Of a stretch of 64,000 nt of DNA, positions 12,206-23,663 are shown in pieces. The position numbers and the translations under genes were made by a program. The number at the start of each line of letters is the position of its first letter. The first letter of the stretch is position 1. The notes beneath the pieces are model-generated. The model was given only the letters and a program-made list of their open reading frames with translations. It was not told where the DNA came from and did no database searches. The DNA comes from Panagrolaimus kolymaensis (taxonomy: Eukaryota; Nematoda; Chromadorea; Rhabditida; Panagrolaimidae): assembly GCA_028622995.1 (NCBI GenBank), contig JAJQJQ010000006.1, positions 62,001 through 126,000 on the forward strand. Direction: 5' to 3'.

Positions 12206-14604
12206 TTAAGAAATTACTTTAATAATATTAACTTTATTTGATGGCAATGTACTTTCTTGTTGTTGTTGTTGCTGGTGTTGATGTTTTCGAAATGCCACCG
12301 CTACTGCATTATTATTATTCGTTGAACTTGTTTCTGATTTAGAATTGAATGGATGAAGCACAAATTTTCTGTATGGCGCAATTACAATCAATGCCACTAA
12401 AGGATTTGCAACGGGTGACCAAGTATTAAGTAAATTTAAATAATAAAACCACCATGGCTGAGATAAACCAAAAATTCTTCCAACTTGTATAGCTAAAGTT
12501 GAAACTCCACTAGTTAAAAATGGAACTATCGCTTGAAAAAAGAGAACAGTTTGAAGTTGTCTTTGACTTCGACGATTTTTATTATTTCCACCAATCATCG
12601 AAGAATTTTGTTTTGGTTGTTGGGTTTTTTGCAGAGATTTTAAGCTCCACATTTTTATCGAAATTCCTATTGTACAATAAATTACGATTGAATACGATAT
12701 AACTACAGTAATCGGAGTGATATAACTATTTATCGATGTTCGACTGGTATACATTACTCCAAAAGCCGGGGGTTCTCCATCCAACCCAATCCAATCAGTA
12801 TTAACAAATAAATATTTAACTGATTCTTCCAAATCTTGAGTTTGTAATTCTCGAATTAAAACTGTTAACGAATAAGCTAAAGGCCCAATCCCAGCGGCCA
12901 AACATAATAAAATAAATGGTAAAATAGTTAATTCATGATTATGACAAATTATTAAATGTCGATATATAAATGTCACGGGCGCAGTAGTAACATTATAAAC
13001 TCCAAAAAATATTGCAATTGTAGCTAATATGGTTGTCCATGGCTGGGGTGGAGATGAAATCAATCCTGCAACGATGTGAAAAAATATTGGAGTATCATCA
13101 TGCCTGAAAAAAAAATAATAATATTAAAATAAATTAGTTACAGTAGCTTTGGCTATGGGCATACTAAAAAATAATTTTATGAGGCTATAGTAATCAGTGA
13201 CAGTAAACTGTAATTTTTAGTGAGCTACAGTAATTTGTTACAGTAATGCATTTTTTTAAATGAGTTACAGCATTCTGAAGGACTCAAGTTTTAATTTTAA
13301 ATAGCTGGTGCAATAACTTTTTCTACACAAAAACACCAAAAAAATTTAAAAAAATGCATGAAAATAAAAAGCATTTTTTCTTTAATAATTTTATCTTTGA
13401 AACCAAAAAAAGTATGTAAGTATATTTTAATTTTGGGGAAGCAGTAACCACCCGACACACAGCAAGAAATAAAATTTATAATCTACAGTAGCTTTGTGCG
13501 GCCATAAACTATCAGGAGAAAAAAATTAAAAAATTAAAAGCTTTTTGTTTTTTATTATTTTTGATTTACAACATTTATTTCTAAATTTAAAATTTTCCAG
13601 ACATACACAAATTGTAAAAAAAAATAAAATTTAAAGAATTTCTTTCAGAAAATAAAGAAGGAAGTGTTTCATATGTTTTTCTTGGAATAATCGTAAAACG
13701 TGAAAAGCTTCACGTCAATAAAAAAAAAATGGAAGGAAAAAAATTAATATGCAAAAGTGAATGTAAAAAAAGTGTACCCAGTTAAGTTCATGGTGTATTT
13801 GAATGGGCATCGTTAAAAAAAGAAGAAAAAATGGGACAATCAAAAGTTAATGAATGCATGTTTACAAAAAAGAAAAAAAGAGGAAATAAAAAAACTTTTT
13901 AAGTTTTTAATAATAGGATTTTTTAAAGTGTTTATTATGCAGGGTTAAAATTTTTGTGTCTGGACACAAACTTTTTTTCTTCACAAAATGATTTTAAAAA
14001 AAGTTAAATCCGCCAACGCTTTTTGAAATAAAAAAGACAAACAAAAAAAATACAAAGAAAAATGGTTTAATAGAATCTTTTTTGCGTTGGTGGAAATCTA
14101 AAACTACCGAAATATGTGAATATTAAAAATGAAATATGAAATCAGTGGAATTTCTTAAAAAAAAAGGTTTGAAAAAAAAGAAAGACAGACAAAGATTGTT
14201 GACGATAGACAAAAAAAATCCATTTCAAAATTTCTAAATATCTCAAATTTTATGAAAATCCCTTCCAATTATGAAATCATATTTCCTTATAAATTTTCTT
14301 TATTGAAAACGTTTTTAACTTTTTGATTTTTCGTATAACAATAAATATTTAACAAAAAAAAAACTTACATTTTCCCACTAATGGGTTGACACATAGTTAA
14401 TACGGAAATGGATGATAAACAAACATCGATAGCAATATGAAATACAAAAACTTTTCGATATGATTGTAACATTTTTGTTGAACGTTTTGCAACCGCAAAA
14501 ATTAATAATGCATTAAAAATCATTGCAAATATAAAGCTTACACAATAATTATAATAACCGATTTGGCGTAAATGCTTTGGTAAACCAAGAGTTGCGACAG
14601 CCAT
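12206..14604 (-). CDS. Nematode 7TM chemoreceptor (Srd/Str-type)
   Basis: Two minus-strand exons, 14604-14369 and 13103-12206, join in phase (AT|G) to 377 residues. Hydrophobic segments include YCVSFIFAMIFNALLIFAVA near residue 18, a second at about 52-72, and five more in exon 2. The FIYRHLIICHNHEL stretch after the third segment matches the YR-L-x-C pattern of Srd/Str receptors. The last membrane segment ends with NPLVALIVIAPYRKFV, the family-type NPL...YR end. The C-tail is Asn/Gln-rich with a run of glutamines. Receptors of this class usually sit in ciliated sensory neurons and signal through G proteins. The 1265-base intron contains scattered ACAGTA motifs. The subfamily choice between Srd and Str is uncertain. 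Confidence 0.8.
13104..14368 (-). repeat. Intron with scattered TACAGTA-type motifs
   Basis: The chemoreceptor intron holds several short dispersed motifs: TACAGTAGCTTTG at about 13139 and again at about 13485, and further GTTACAG, CTACAGTAA and GACAGTAAA copies at 13195-13275. The rest is AT-rich and featureless. Confidence 0.4.
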
Positions 14605-17600
14605 TTTTGTGGCGGAATAATAACTTTTTTTCGTGGCAGTAAAATTAAGACGATTTTTGTCGTTAGAGAATCAAAAAAATTTTGTTGTTATTCACGGGAA
14701 AAAATCGGTGGAGCAATAATAAAATTTAGTTCCAAAAATAAGAGAAAAACTAATAAACGAGGTTGAATTGAAATAATTAAATAAAATTTCTATCTTTTTT
14801 TCTTTTCTGAAATTTTAAATTATTAGAAAATATTAAAGTTAGAAAAGTTATAGGTTTTATTACTCCAAAAACTAAACTCCGCGAGAAAAAAAGGAGAAAA
14901 GTACACCCGTAGAATAAACATATAAAATAACTTTAAATAACTTCGTTATATCCTTATATTTCTCGCTTGCTTTTTTTCTTGTTCAAGGTAATGGTTTATT
15001 TTATTTCATGAAATCACTATACTTTTGGCTATACAAATATAATATTTATAAAAGGTCACAAGTAAGAAGAAGCAAGACAAAAACATGCTACAGAAAAGGT
15101 AATAAATTATATTTAAGAAATCATCATGCCGGTGTAAAGAGCCAGCCAAAATGGTTAGCTATGGGACTACGGTAGAAAAGGAAAAATAAAGAAAATTAAG
15201 GAGTGTTTTTCAAAAACTTAAAGAATAAATAAAAAAGTAGTTTATATTTTTTAGTTTTTTTTGTTGCAAATTGAATAAAAGGAAAATTTATAAGTTTATA
15301 TAAAGCGTCAAAATCTAAAAATTTTTTGCCCGGTTCAAATTTTTTCCAGACACCCTGTTTTTTTGTAAATTTTACAAAAAATGCACTGCTCTTTTTGTAA
15401 ATGCCCCGCAAGTTTACAAAAAGAGAAGTGCATTTTTTGTAAACTTTACAAAAAAACAGGGTGTTTTGAAAAATTTTGAACTTGGCAAAAAAATTTTAGA
15501 TTTTGACGCTTTATATCAAAATAAAGTATGTTTGGAAAACAAAATTTGGTTTAAAAAATGGAGATTAAATTAGACAATTATTTGGTCCAAAATCCATAGC
15601 TAATTTTTCATTTGTAATTTTTTGGTTTTGGAAAAGGGAATAAAAAAGTCTGAAAATTCAATTTAAAATGTTTTTCTTTATAAAATTTGAACGTTAATTA
15701 TTAATAAGAAACATGTGACGAGGGATGAAAATGGTCCAGTTAAACTTTATTAGAAAAATTTCTGTAACGAAATGAAATTATTTAAAATTAGCAATTTGAT
15801 TTATTAAAAGATGAAAAAAGGACAAAGATTATATGTATACGAATGAAAACGTCACTTTTTTTGGAAAACTTTTGGTTCGTCAAAAACATTAAAACTAAAT
15901 GAATTGTGGGTGGCCTTGAATGGGAAATAAAAATCTCAAAATTAAAATTCTTATATTTTTTAAAATTTTAAAATTCGTGAAGAATCAAAAATAATAGGAA
16001 AAATTTGATATGTTAAACACAACTATCTGCCAATTTTATAAAAAGAACAAATAAAATATAATAATTTGCTCAGAAATTAATTATTAAGAAACATCTTCTT
16101 GGAAAATAATAATAATAAATATGCAAAAATTGTCGAAATAATATTTCTTTGATTGCTACTAAAATTTATTTATTTACTTGTCTCTTTTTATTGTATAAAA
16201 TTTATTTTTATAAACAGTTTCCATATTTTGTTGAAAGCCATTTATTTGTAAATATTTATTCTTTTAACAACTCCCGCTTCAAAGGCAACGATAATAGTAA
16301 AAATGATGTTTGTATATTTGGTAAATTTAAATTTTATAAGCGTGACTTCTTTTTTTGAATTCGTAGCTTAAAATAAAATAACAAGCATAAAATTAAAATT
16401 TTAAAATTTCCAACAAAACATACATAGAAAAAAAAAAGCATCAAATGATAATCATGAGATATATGTATCTAATTATATGCTTTTTGTTGCAAAAAAAAAA
16501 TGTTAAAAATTTAGCAATAAAAAATTTTATTTTCTTGGTTTAATAAAACTAAAAAAAATGAATGCACTTAAAAAGTGGTTATTTTTACTTTCTTGGAATC
16601 TCATCAGTGACTAATATTCACTATAAAGTCATCCATTTACGAAAAGCAACCAGTAAAATAATAAAAACATTGCCATTTTACGTATCTTTTGTAACTTAAA
16701 AAATCGTAAACAAAAAAATAATAAGAAAAGAGTTTCTTTTTTTAATATTTTTTTTTATTAATTTTAGATAAGATTTAAAAAAATAAGTAACATAATTGAA
16801 GTCGTTTTGATTTATTTTTCATCGCCAAAAGAAAGAAAAAAAATAGTAACAACAAAAGCGAATAATTTTCATAAAAAGGTTTGCTTTTATAAAAATTTTT
16901 AAAGATGAAATAAAAAGGCAAGGCTACGTGTTCCTCATTATTTATGCTCATTATCGGATACTATTTTTTTTAAACTGAGTAATGGGAAACAAATTATTTA
17001 CGGTTCAGTTTCTTTGTTTCTTATATAATGAGTAATCATGACTATTGCGACCATTTACACACTACATCCGTTTTTAATGTGCGTCAAAAAATTCATTATT
17101 AAAAGAAGAGCAAAATTATTTATTTATAAAATTAATTAATAAAAAAGTAAAAACATCTGAAACCATAATACAGAAAAAAGAATTTTACTTCCTTTAATTT
17201 TATTAAGTTTTGCCTTTAAATAATTTTGTTGTTATTTTCCATTTTACAAACTTTTAAAAATAAAATCATTCAATCTTTTTTTTACTAATGGTCACTCATT
17301 CACTTTTCCATTTGCGGTGGTCTGTCAGTCAGTCGATCAAATTTAGCAATTTTCTATCATCTTTTTTTGTTACAACAAAAAAAAGAGGATGAAAATCATG
17401 ACCTCAAAAAAGGTACTCGCCGTCAGTCATTTCATTTAAAACTTTACTTTTCTATGTGGAACAAAAGCAAAAATATTGGTAGTGGATTAACAAGTGCGGA
17501 ACAAACAAGTTGTGAATGAAAAATCAACCCACATTTTTTAGTCAAAGGTAACTTTTTTTTGTAAACTAATAAAATGCAGGTTTGATACGAGTTTCGAAAG

Positions 17601-17706
17601 AAAAAAGTGAACATTTTGTTGTTTTGTAGTTTTTGGTAGTGAAAGTGAAAAGTGTATTTAATCCATTTTAATTTTTTGTTTTTGTTTTCTATATTCCTCC
17701 AAAGTC
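14605..17706. other. Intergenic region between divergent genes
   Basis: No supported gene was found. It should contain the divergent promoters of the chemoreceptor (minus) and the SXP-like gene (plus). The only structured element I see is the palindrome at 15297-15515. The remainder is AT-rich low-complexity sequence. Confidence 0.6.
15297..15515. repeat. Long palindrome, MITE-like foldback element
   Basis: The arm at 15297-15401 (starting TATAAAGCGTCAAAATCTAA) is repeated in inverted orientation at 15413-15515 (ending TTTTGACGCTTTATA) with only a few mismatches and an 11-base loop. The TA at each end would fit a TA target duplication as in Tc1/mariner-derived MITEs. It has no coding capacity. 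Confidence 0.65.
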
Positions 17707-19085
17707 ATGATTTTAATATTCTACATTTTTTATTTTTCTTCCATTAGTGTTTTTGCACAATGGCCTCCTTCACAATTTAGCCACACAAATACCGCAAATG
17801 CAGCTGCCAATGATAATAATAATCGATTTCCATTTCAATCGAATTCTCTCCCATTAAATGCCATCAGTGGAGGAAGTCAAGGTGGTGATTTTCCAATTTT
17901 GAGTTCTATGGGTTCAATGAATTTTCCTCCAAGTTATTTTTTTCGCAGCAGACAATCACCACCACAAATATCTCAAATGTCTCCGCCACAAAATTTATCT
18001 GATGGCAGTGGCGAAAGCGAAAATCAAGTGACATTTCAACCACCTGTTCAGCGCCCACAATTGCAACTACCGCAACAGCAGCAACAACCTTTTCGTAATT
18101 ACCCACCACGAAGTTTTTATATGGGAATAAATCAACAAAGTAATCAAACGCCATTTCCCCAAGAAGAAAACCCAAGGCAATTAGGTCAAAGAAATTTTCA
18201 ACCCATAAATTCTTTATTTCATCAAAATTTACCTCCACCTCAATCGCCCCAACTCGAGCAACAACAAACTGTAAATAATAATGTTCAGGGAACGACGTCG
18301 TCTATAAGTCATGGCCGAACTTCAACGTTTCATCAAAATTTACCTCCCCAACAACAACAGCAGCATCAACAAAACCCCCAACAAAATCAGGAAATTACAA
18401 ATTCTTCTCTTCCAGAGACGACTACCACGAAGCCATCAAGTGATGGGAGTTCATTACCTAATTTTTTAGATGATGCTCCAGAAGTAATTATCACAGAGGT
18501 TTGTTATTATTTTAGCAACAAAAGAAAAGACTATTATTATAGTTTATAAAATTTAATTTCTTCTTTCAAGTTTCAAACACGAATAGATAAAAATTTAAAA
18601 ATTCTTTTTTTGCTTTTCACAGCGAAAATTTAAAATTATTTATTACCTCGAAATTTTTTTGACGGTGTTTTTTAAAAGTTTTTTTGAGTTTATTAAAATT
18701 TTAAAAATTGAATCTGATTTTTATTTGCTTTTTATTTTTTTAGTTCAAGCGAATCATTCGACAACGAAATGTCACATACGATGATAAAATGAAAGAAGTG
18801 GAATTATTAGTTTCAAATAACCTCGATGAAACTCATCGAAAATTATATCATCAATTTATGAATGAAACCGATGAAACTCAACAAACCAAAAAAGATGCCA
18901 TTCATAAAACGGTCCAAGGAATGTCAAAGGAAGCACAAAAAGAATTTACTAAAATTTCTGAAATTTTGCAAAATTCTGATTTCTCGTCTGAAGAAGAAAA
19001 ATGGAATAAAATTTTAACCATTTATGGAAATTTGGAGCCATCGTTGAGAAATGAATTTGAAGAAAAATTTAAATCATTGGTGTAA
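17707..19085 (+). CDS. Secreted protein with Pro/Gln/Asn-rich region and SXP/RAL-2-like C-terminus
   Basis: Exons 17707-18498 and 18744-19085 join in phase 0 to 377 residues. Residues 1-17 (MILIFYIFYFSSISVFA) form a clear signal peptide, cut before QWPPSQ. Residues about 18-264 are low complexity, rich in Pro, Gln, Asn and Ser, with Q4-Q5 runs and a repeated FHQNLPP motif. The C-terminal 114 residues are highly charged and helical. The order KxAIHKTVQGMSKEAQKEFTKI then SSEEEKWNKIL then LEPSLRNEFEEKF resembles the cation-binding, all-helical SXP/RAL-2 (DUF148, Ani s 5) family of secreted nematode proteins. Most such proteins are shorter and lack a long disordered front. No cysteines are visible in the mature protein except near the exon-1 read-through, which is spliced out. 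The role is unknown. Confidence 0.7.
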
Positions 19086-20015
19086 AAAATAATAACCTCC
19101 TCTGATATTTATTTTTTATTTTATGTAAATATTTTTTTATGTTATTTTGTTTATTAAATTACAAAATATTTTATAAACTTCTTAAAATCTTATTAATTTT
19201 TTTTTACTTGGAACGATGCACTTTTATTTTTCTGTAGTCGGTAACAGCGAGAAATGTTATTTCAGTCTAATTTTTTTTCTTAATTGGTTTGTATAATTAA
19301 AAAAATTAGTTAATAAACTATTCAGATAATTAATTATCTTGTTTTTATTCTGAAAAAAATATTTTTACCCTTTATTAAGTAATTATTATTTTTTAATCTT
19401 TTAAATAATTAAAAAATAATTATTTCTTTTTAAGCAATTTTTTTGTATTTAAAATTTTTCATAATTTTTTTTCTTCTCTTTTCTGTTCGGTAAAAGTGCA
19501 TAAATAAAAATGGTTTTTGTGACATATTTTATTATTTTAACTTTTATTGAAATTGTTGTTTATTCATTTCATTTATCCACGTTAATATTATTACTAGAAA
19601 CGCCGCCGGCCTCCGGCCGGCCTTGAAACTTGTTTTATACCAATTATTACAAAAATTTTGTCATTAATTATGAGATCCTTAACTCCGCTACATCATAATC
19701 AAATTTACTTCTTTAAGATCCTCAAAGATTGTAACAAATTCCTCGCACATCTCCCATAGCTTACTCATCAATTGCCAATAATTTTAAGCATACCCTCAAT
19801 TTGGATTTTATAAAATCGTTTTCAAGGATCCCAAACCTTTAAAACAACTCAAAATTAACCACCTCTCATTAGCGCTTCATTTTTACGCAATGCAAACAAA
19901 AATTCCCTTACTGACACTTCCATTCACATTTATGCAAATTTTGTCATTTATCTTTTAATTTTCCCATGAAAGATTTCCGAGCGCGAAATGACGAACGCAC
20001 AACCAAAATTACTAG
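19086..20015. other. Spacer with GC-rich patch; possible missing 5' exon of the next gene
   Basis: It is mostly AT-rich. A 22-base patch at 19601-19622 is almost entirely G and C and self-complementary. At 19890-19946 one frame reads MQTKIPLLTLPFTFMQILSF, which looks like a first membrane segment of a chemoreceptor, but a stop codon follows and there is no good donor site, so I did not join it to the downstream gene. Confidence 0.4.
19601..19622. repeat. GC-rich palindromic patch
   Basis: Twenty-one of 22 bases are G or C, with nested GGCCGG/CCGGCC palindromes, inside sequence that is over 75% A+T. No function is evident. Confidence 0.45.
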
Positions 20016-21267
20016 GAAGGATGGTTCAAACGAAAAACGTCTTTTAAAGGATCATTCTATAATATTTTTCGAATGGTTTTTGTTGCTGATATAGCTTTAT
20101 TTTTGATTGTAAGTTTAAAAAATACGTATCCCAGCCTCTTTCTCGAGCGAGTTATTGGCTGCCTGGTATGGGCAAGGTTGGGCAGCCAAAAGCTGGTGAA
20201 AAAAAAGAGACATGGGGTTAGCTAATTATTTTGCATGTGGGAAAGCTCAACTAAGTGCCTGAAAACGGAGTAATTCTTTTCAATTATGAATATAAAAAAC
20301 TTTTCGTCATTGGTTATTCTCTTGAACTCTCATTTCTTGTCATAGAATTTCTCGAAAAACCTTTTAAGATTTATCCTACAAATATTCGTGTAATTAAATA
20401 TAATTTTTTAGGGAGTTATAAGTTCCAGAACGGTTCTATTATTCATTGAATTTTTTAACAACAATGGTTACCTTTCTCCAATCCTTTATAATCTTACTTC
20501 ATATTTTGCTGTTATGCAATTCCTAGGACATTTATTGATGGCGTTCAATCGATTTACATTATTTTGGATGTCTTTAAAGCATGAATGGATTTGGCGAAGT
20601 AATTGGTACATATATGCTTTTATAATATTACCATTTTTTAATGTCTGCTACAGACTTCATTTACCTGGAGCTTTTATAATTACCGTTGATAATAATGTGA
20701 TTCTTTCATTCACAGATAAAAATTTGTTAGCATTAGCTTTTTTGATATCAACACTAATTTATATTACAACAACTTGTATGGCCGCAGTTCTAAACTTTTT
20801 ATCTTTTATTAAATTTTATTGGACCAAACAATCTGGAAATTTGATTCATGGAAATGAAAAGGGCTTATTTTGTGAGTTATTACTTTTGTTTGACAAAAAG
20901 GAAATAAGCAATTTTCAGTTATAACCTGTTTAATTTTTTTTGCTCAAATTTTTCGACTTGGCTATAATCTTGGACGATCACAGTTTACGGATCAAACCAT
21001 GATTGCATTGCTATCAGCAATTTTTCCCTTAGTAAGCGATATTTTTGCATGGACGGGTAGCATTTCGCTATTTCTATTAAGGTAAGCTTTTTTTTGATCG
21101 TTGTTGTTTCATTAGTAAATTTGATTTTTTGTTGATGCAAGTTTTTTGATAAAAATAATTTTCTTTTTAGTCGGACCACGAGAAAAGAATACATTAAATT
21201 TTATATGTGTAAAAAGACGATCAAAACAAATTCCAATTCAAATATCACAATTTTTAATAAACACTAA
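20016..21267 (+). CDS. Srg-like 7TM chemoreceptor, 5' end not found
   Basis: Exons 20016-20108, 20412-20871, 20919-21081 and 21171-21267 join in phase to 270 visible residues. The first exon follows an acceptor (ATTACTAG) and opens with charged residues, then SFYNIFRMVFVADIALFLI, which resembles the SFYR-F...D second segment of Srg receptors. QFLGHLLMAFNRFTLFW matches the third segment with its conserved NRF. Later segments include AIFPLVSDIFAWTGSISLFLL and a tail SRTTRKEYIKFY. The first membrane segment and start codon are missing. An ATG at 20073 is in frame but would truncate segment 2. The gene may therefore start in an unrecognised upstream exon or be 5'-degraded. The downstream reading frame is intact. 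Confidence 0.65.
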
Positions 21268-22489
21268 AAAAATACAAGATGCTGTTCTTTGAGGATATGG
21301 TGGTGAGGAAGCAATTATGATGTACATCGCTTAACCTGGAGAACTAATTTCTTTTTTATAAAAATGTTTTTTCTTTCTAAAATTAATTTATGTATGTATT
21401 TTTGATTATTTGTTTATAACTTATTTTTTCTTCTTCTTTAATTATAAAATAGAGATATTACGTGTTTGAAATTGATAAAAAAATTAATTTAAACAAAGTT
21501 TAATGTCTCGAAAATTATAAAATAAATAATTGTTTAATTTTTGAGTTTTATTTTTTAATTACCCAATTGATTATGTTAAAGCTCTACCGTTTACATACGT
21601 GTATAATTTATTTTTTAAATGAGCCTTTAATGATCTTTTTTCACACTTTTTGTTACGCATTTTTTTGGTCATTGTTGTTTTAAGATTTTTTCCTTCCTTT
21701 TTTAAGCATGTTTTTGAAGAAGAAAAACTATAACTAACAGACGCATTTTTTGTTGTTGGTGTGAGTTGTAAACAAATGACAGCGACGATTCTTTTTTTAT
21801 GTAAACTAAGAAAACCCAATATATATTTTTGTCACTCTAGGAAAAGCAAAATTATAAATTTTGAGAATATTTTTTTAAAATTGACAAAATTTAAAAATCA
21901 TACCACAGCTAAAAAATTAATAAATATAGCAAAAAGTTGTGAAAAAAATAAATATAAAGAAGTTTCGAGCAGTAAAATATTTCCCACATTTTTCTGAAAG
22001 GCTCTAGCTGCTTGTCGCAAAAGAAAAAAAATAGTTGTAAACACGTTTTTTTCCATTCAATTCTTTGATTCCATATTTTAATCTTTTCGTTTTTTTTTTC
22101 ATTCATTTCCCTATTTTTCCTAATATTTTTTTCCATGTTTTCATGCGATGAAGGGTTTTTATTTCTCTTTTCATTCATTCATCAAAAAAAGTATTGCAAT
22201 TTGCAATATAAAATAGGAATGTGTCGTCGTCGTCCAACTGACGTTTTTTCAATCACAAACTTTTTTTGTCATCGTCGTCAAACAACAACAAACGTAATAA
22301 AAAGAATGAAAAAAATTGATTGATTTTTTCCTTTTTTTTCTTTCCTTTTTCTCCCACAAAATAAATAAAAATAAAGTTTTTTAATTGTTGTGTTGCGTCG
22401 TCGAATTTTTTGGGCTTTTTTATTAGTCAATTTTATTTGTTTTATTTATTAAAAAATTTTATTTAGGTAAAAAATTGTTTTTAAAATTT
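21268..22489. other. Intergenic region without visible features
   Basis: AT-rich, with poly-T tracts and a few short open frames of biased composition and no splice support. A TTTAG at about 22466, 24 bases before the next start codon, could be a trans-splice acceptor. Confidence 0.5.
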
Positions 22490-23663
22490 ATGGATTTTTT
22501 TGGTCAAATTCGTGAAGGCATAGCTCGAGCTGTTCATGTAACATCGAATAGTCAAATATTTCATGAATTTCCTGATTGTTCCATTTTATCCACGACTAAT
22601 AGATTATCAATTAAATTAAAAGATCCATTAATGTAAGTTTGATCTATCCATTAATTCAAGAATTTTATTAAACTAAAAACTTTGTACTCTTGCAACGAAC
22701 GTTTTGTAAAATAATTTCGTTTAGAGACAACTTTTTTAATTTTTTTTTACTTCTTTGGTTTAATTTTCTGAAGACCAAAAACTAAAATAAAAATTAATTC
22801 TCATAAAATAAATGATTTTGTCTTTTTTTTAGTTATAATGCCCTTCGAGTTCATTGGAGTCCTGAAACCACATTCGATGCCATAACTTTATTAATTCGAA
22901 ATGAAGAAAATCGAAAACAAACTTTAATGACGGCGGATATTCAAGCAGGGGTTGGAATTCTTCTCAAATCAGGAGGAGGAAAACCAATTATGACTATTAG
23001 GACTCCAAATCATGATCCTCTATCTTTGGGAAAATTAATGCATCCTGCTCCCGCCACAATTATGAAAGTATGTTAAAAAACAATTTTTGTTCGATTTTAA
23101 AAATTTTTCAAAAACTTCTGAAAATTTTAGATTATGAAACAAATCACACCAGTTGGATATAATTATTTAGTAATTAGAACTCCTTCCAAAGAGCCGGTAA
23201 TGAAAATAGAAAAAGTTTTAGCAAGTTTATATCCAATTGGAAAAGCCATAGGCGTGATTGGAACGAACTGTGTTTATTGGTTTAAACGAGTGGATGGAAC
23301 AGTTTTGGGGTATATTAGACCTAAATTAGTTATGAATAATAATACTTTGGTTGTTAAATTTACGTAAGCTTTTTTATATTTGGTGTTCCAACCAAAAAAA
23401 TTTTTCGTTTATTTTTTTGTTATTTTTTGTTTGTTTTATTTTATGAATTTTTTTTAAAAGTTGGATGAAAATTTAAATATTTTTTGGATAAAATTTTTTA
23501 TTTGAAATTTTACTTTTTCAGAACTAACAACACCGATGTTCAAACTCGAGCTGCTATGCTTGGTGTAGCTATATTATTTACGATTACTGAAGCATATCCA
23601 CAATTGAGAGCAATGTTAGATGAATCAATGAAAGTGAAACCAGCATTAACGACAATTCGTTAA
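22490..23663 (+). CDS. LURP/phospholipid-scramblase-fold-like protein
   Basis: Exons 22490-22632, 22833-23067, 23131-23363 and 23522-23663 join in phase to 250 residues. There is no signal peptide. The body alternates short beta-strand-like stretches such as NALRVHWSPETTFDAITLLI, GYNYLVIRTPSKEPVMKI and CVYWFKRVDGTVLGYI. It ends with NNTDVQTRAAMLGVAILFTI, which parallels the hydrophobic C-terminal helix of LURP-one-related and scramblase (tubby-like) barrels (LDVxxKAxxLGAxFLID). That pattern is my only family clue, and no catalytic or calcium-binding residues can be assigned. It could instead be an uncharacterised nematode family. It stands alone, followed by about 2.2 kb with no gene. Confidence 0.6.
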
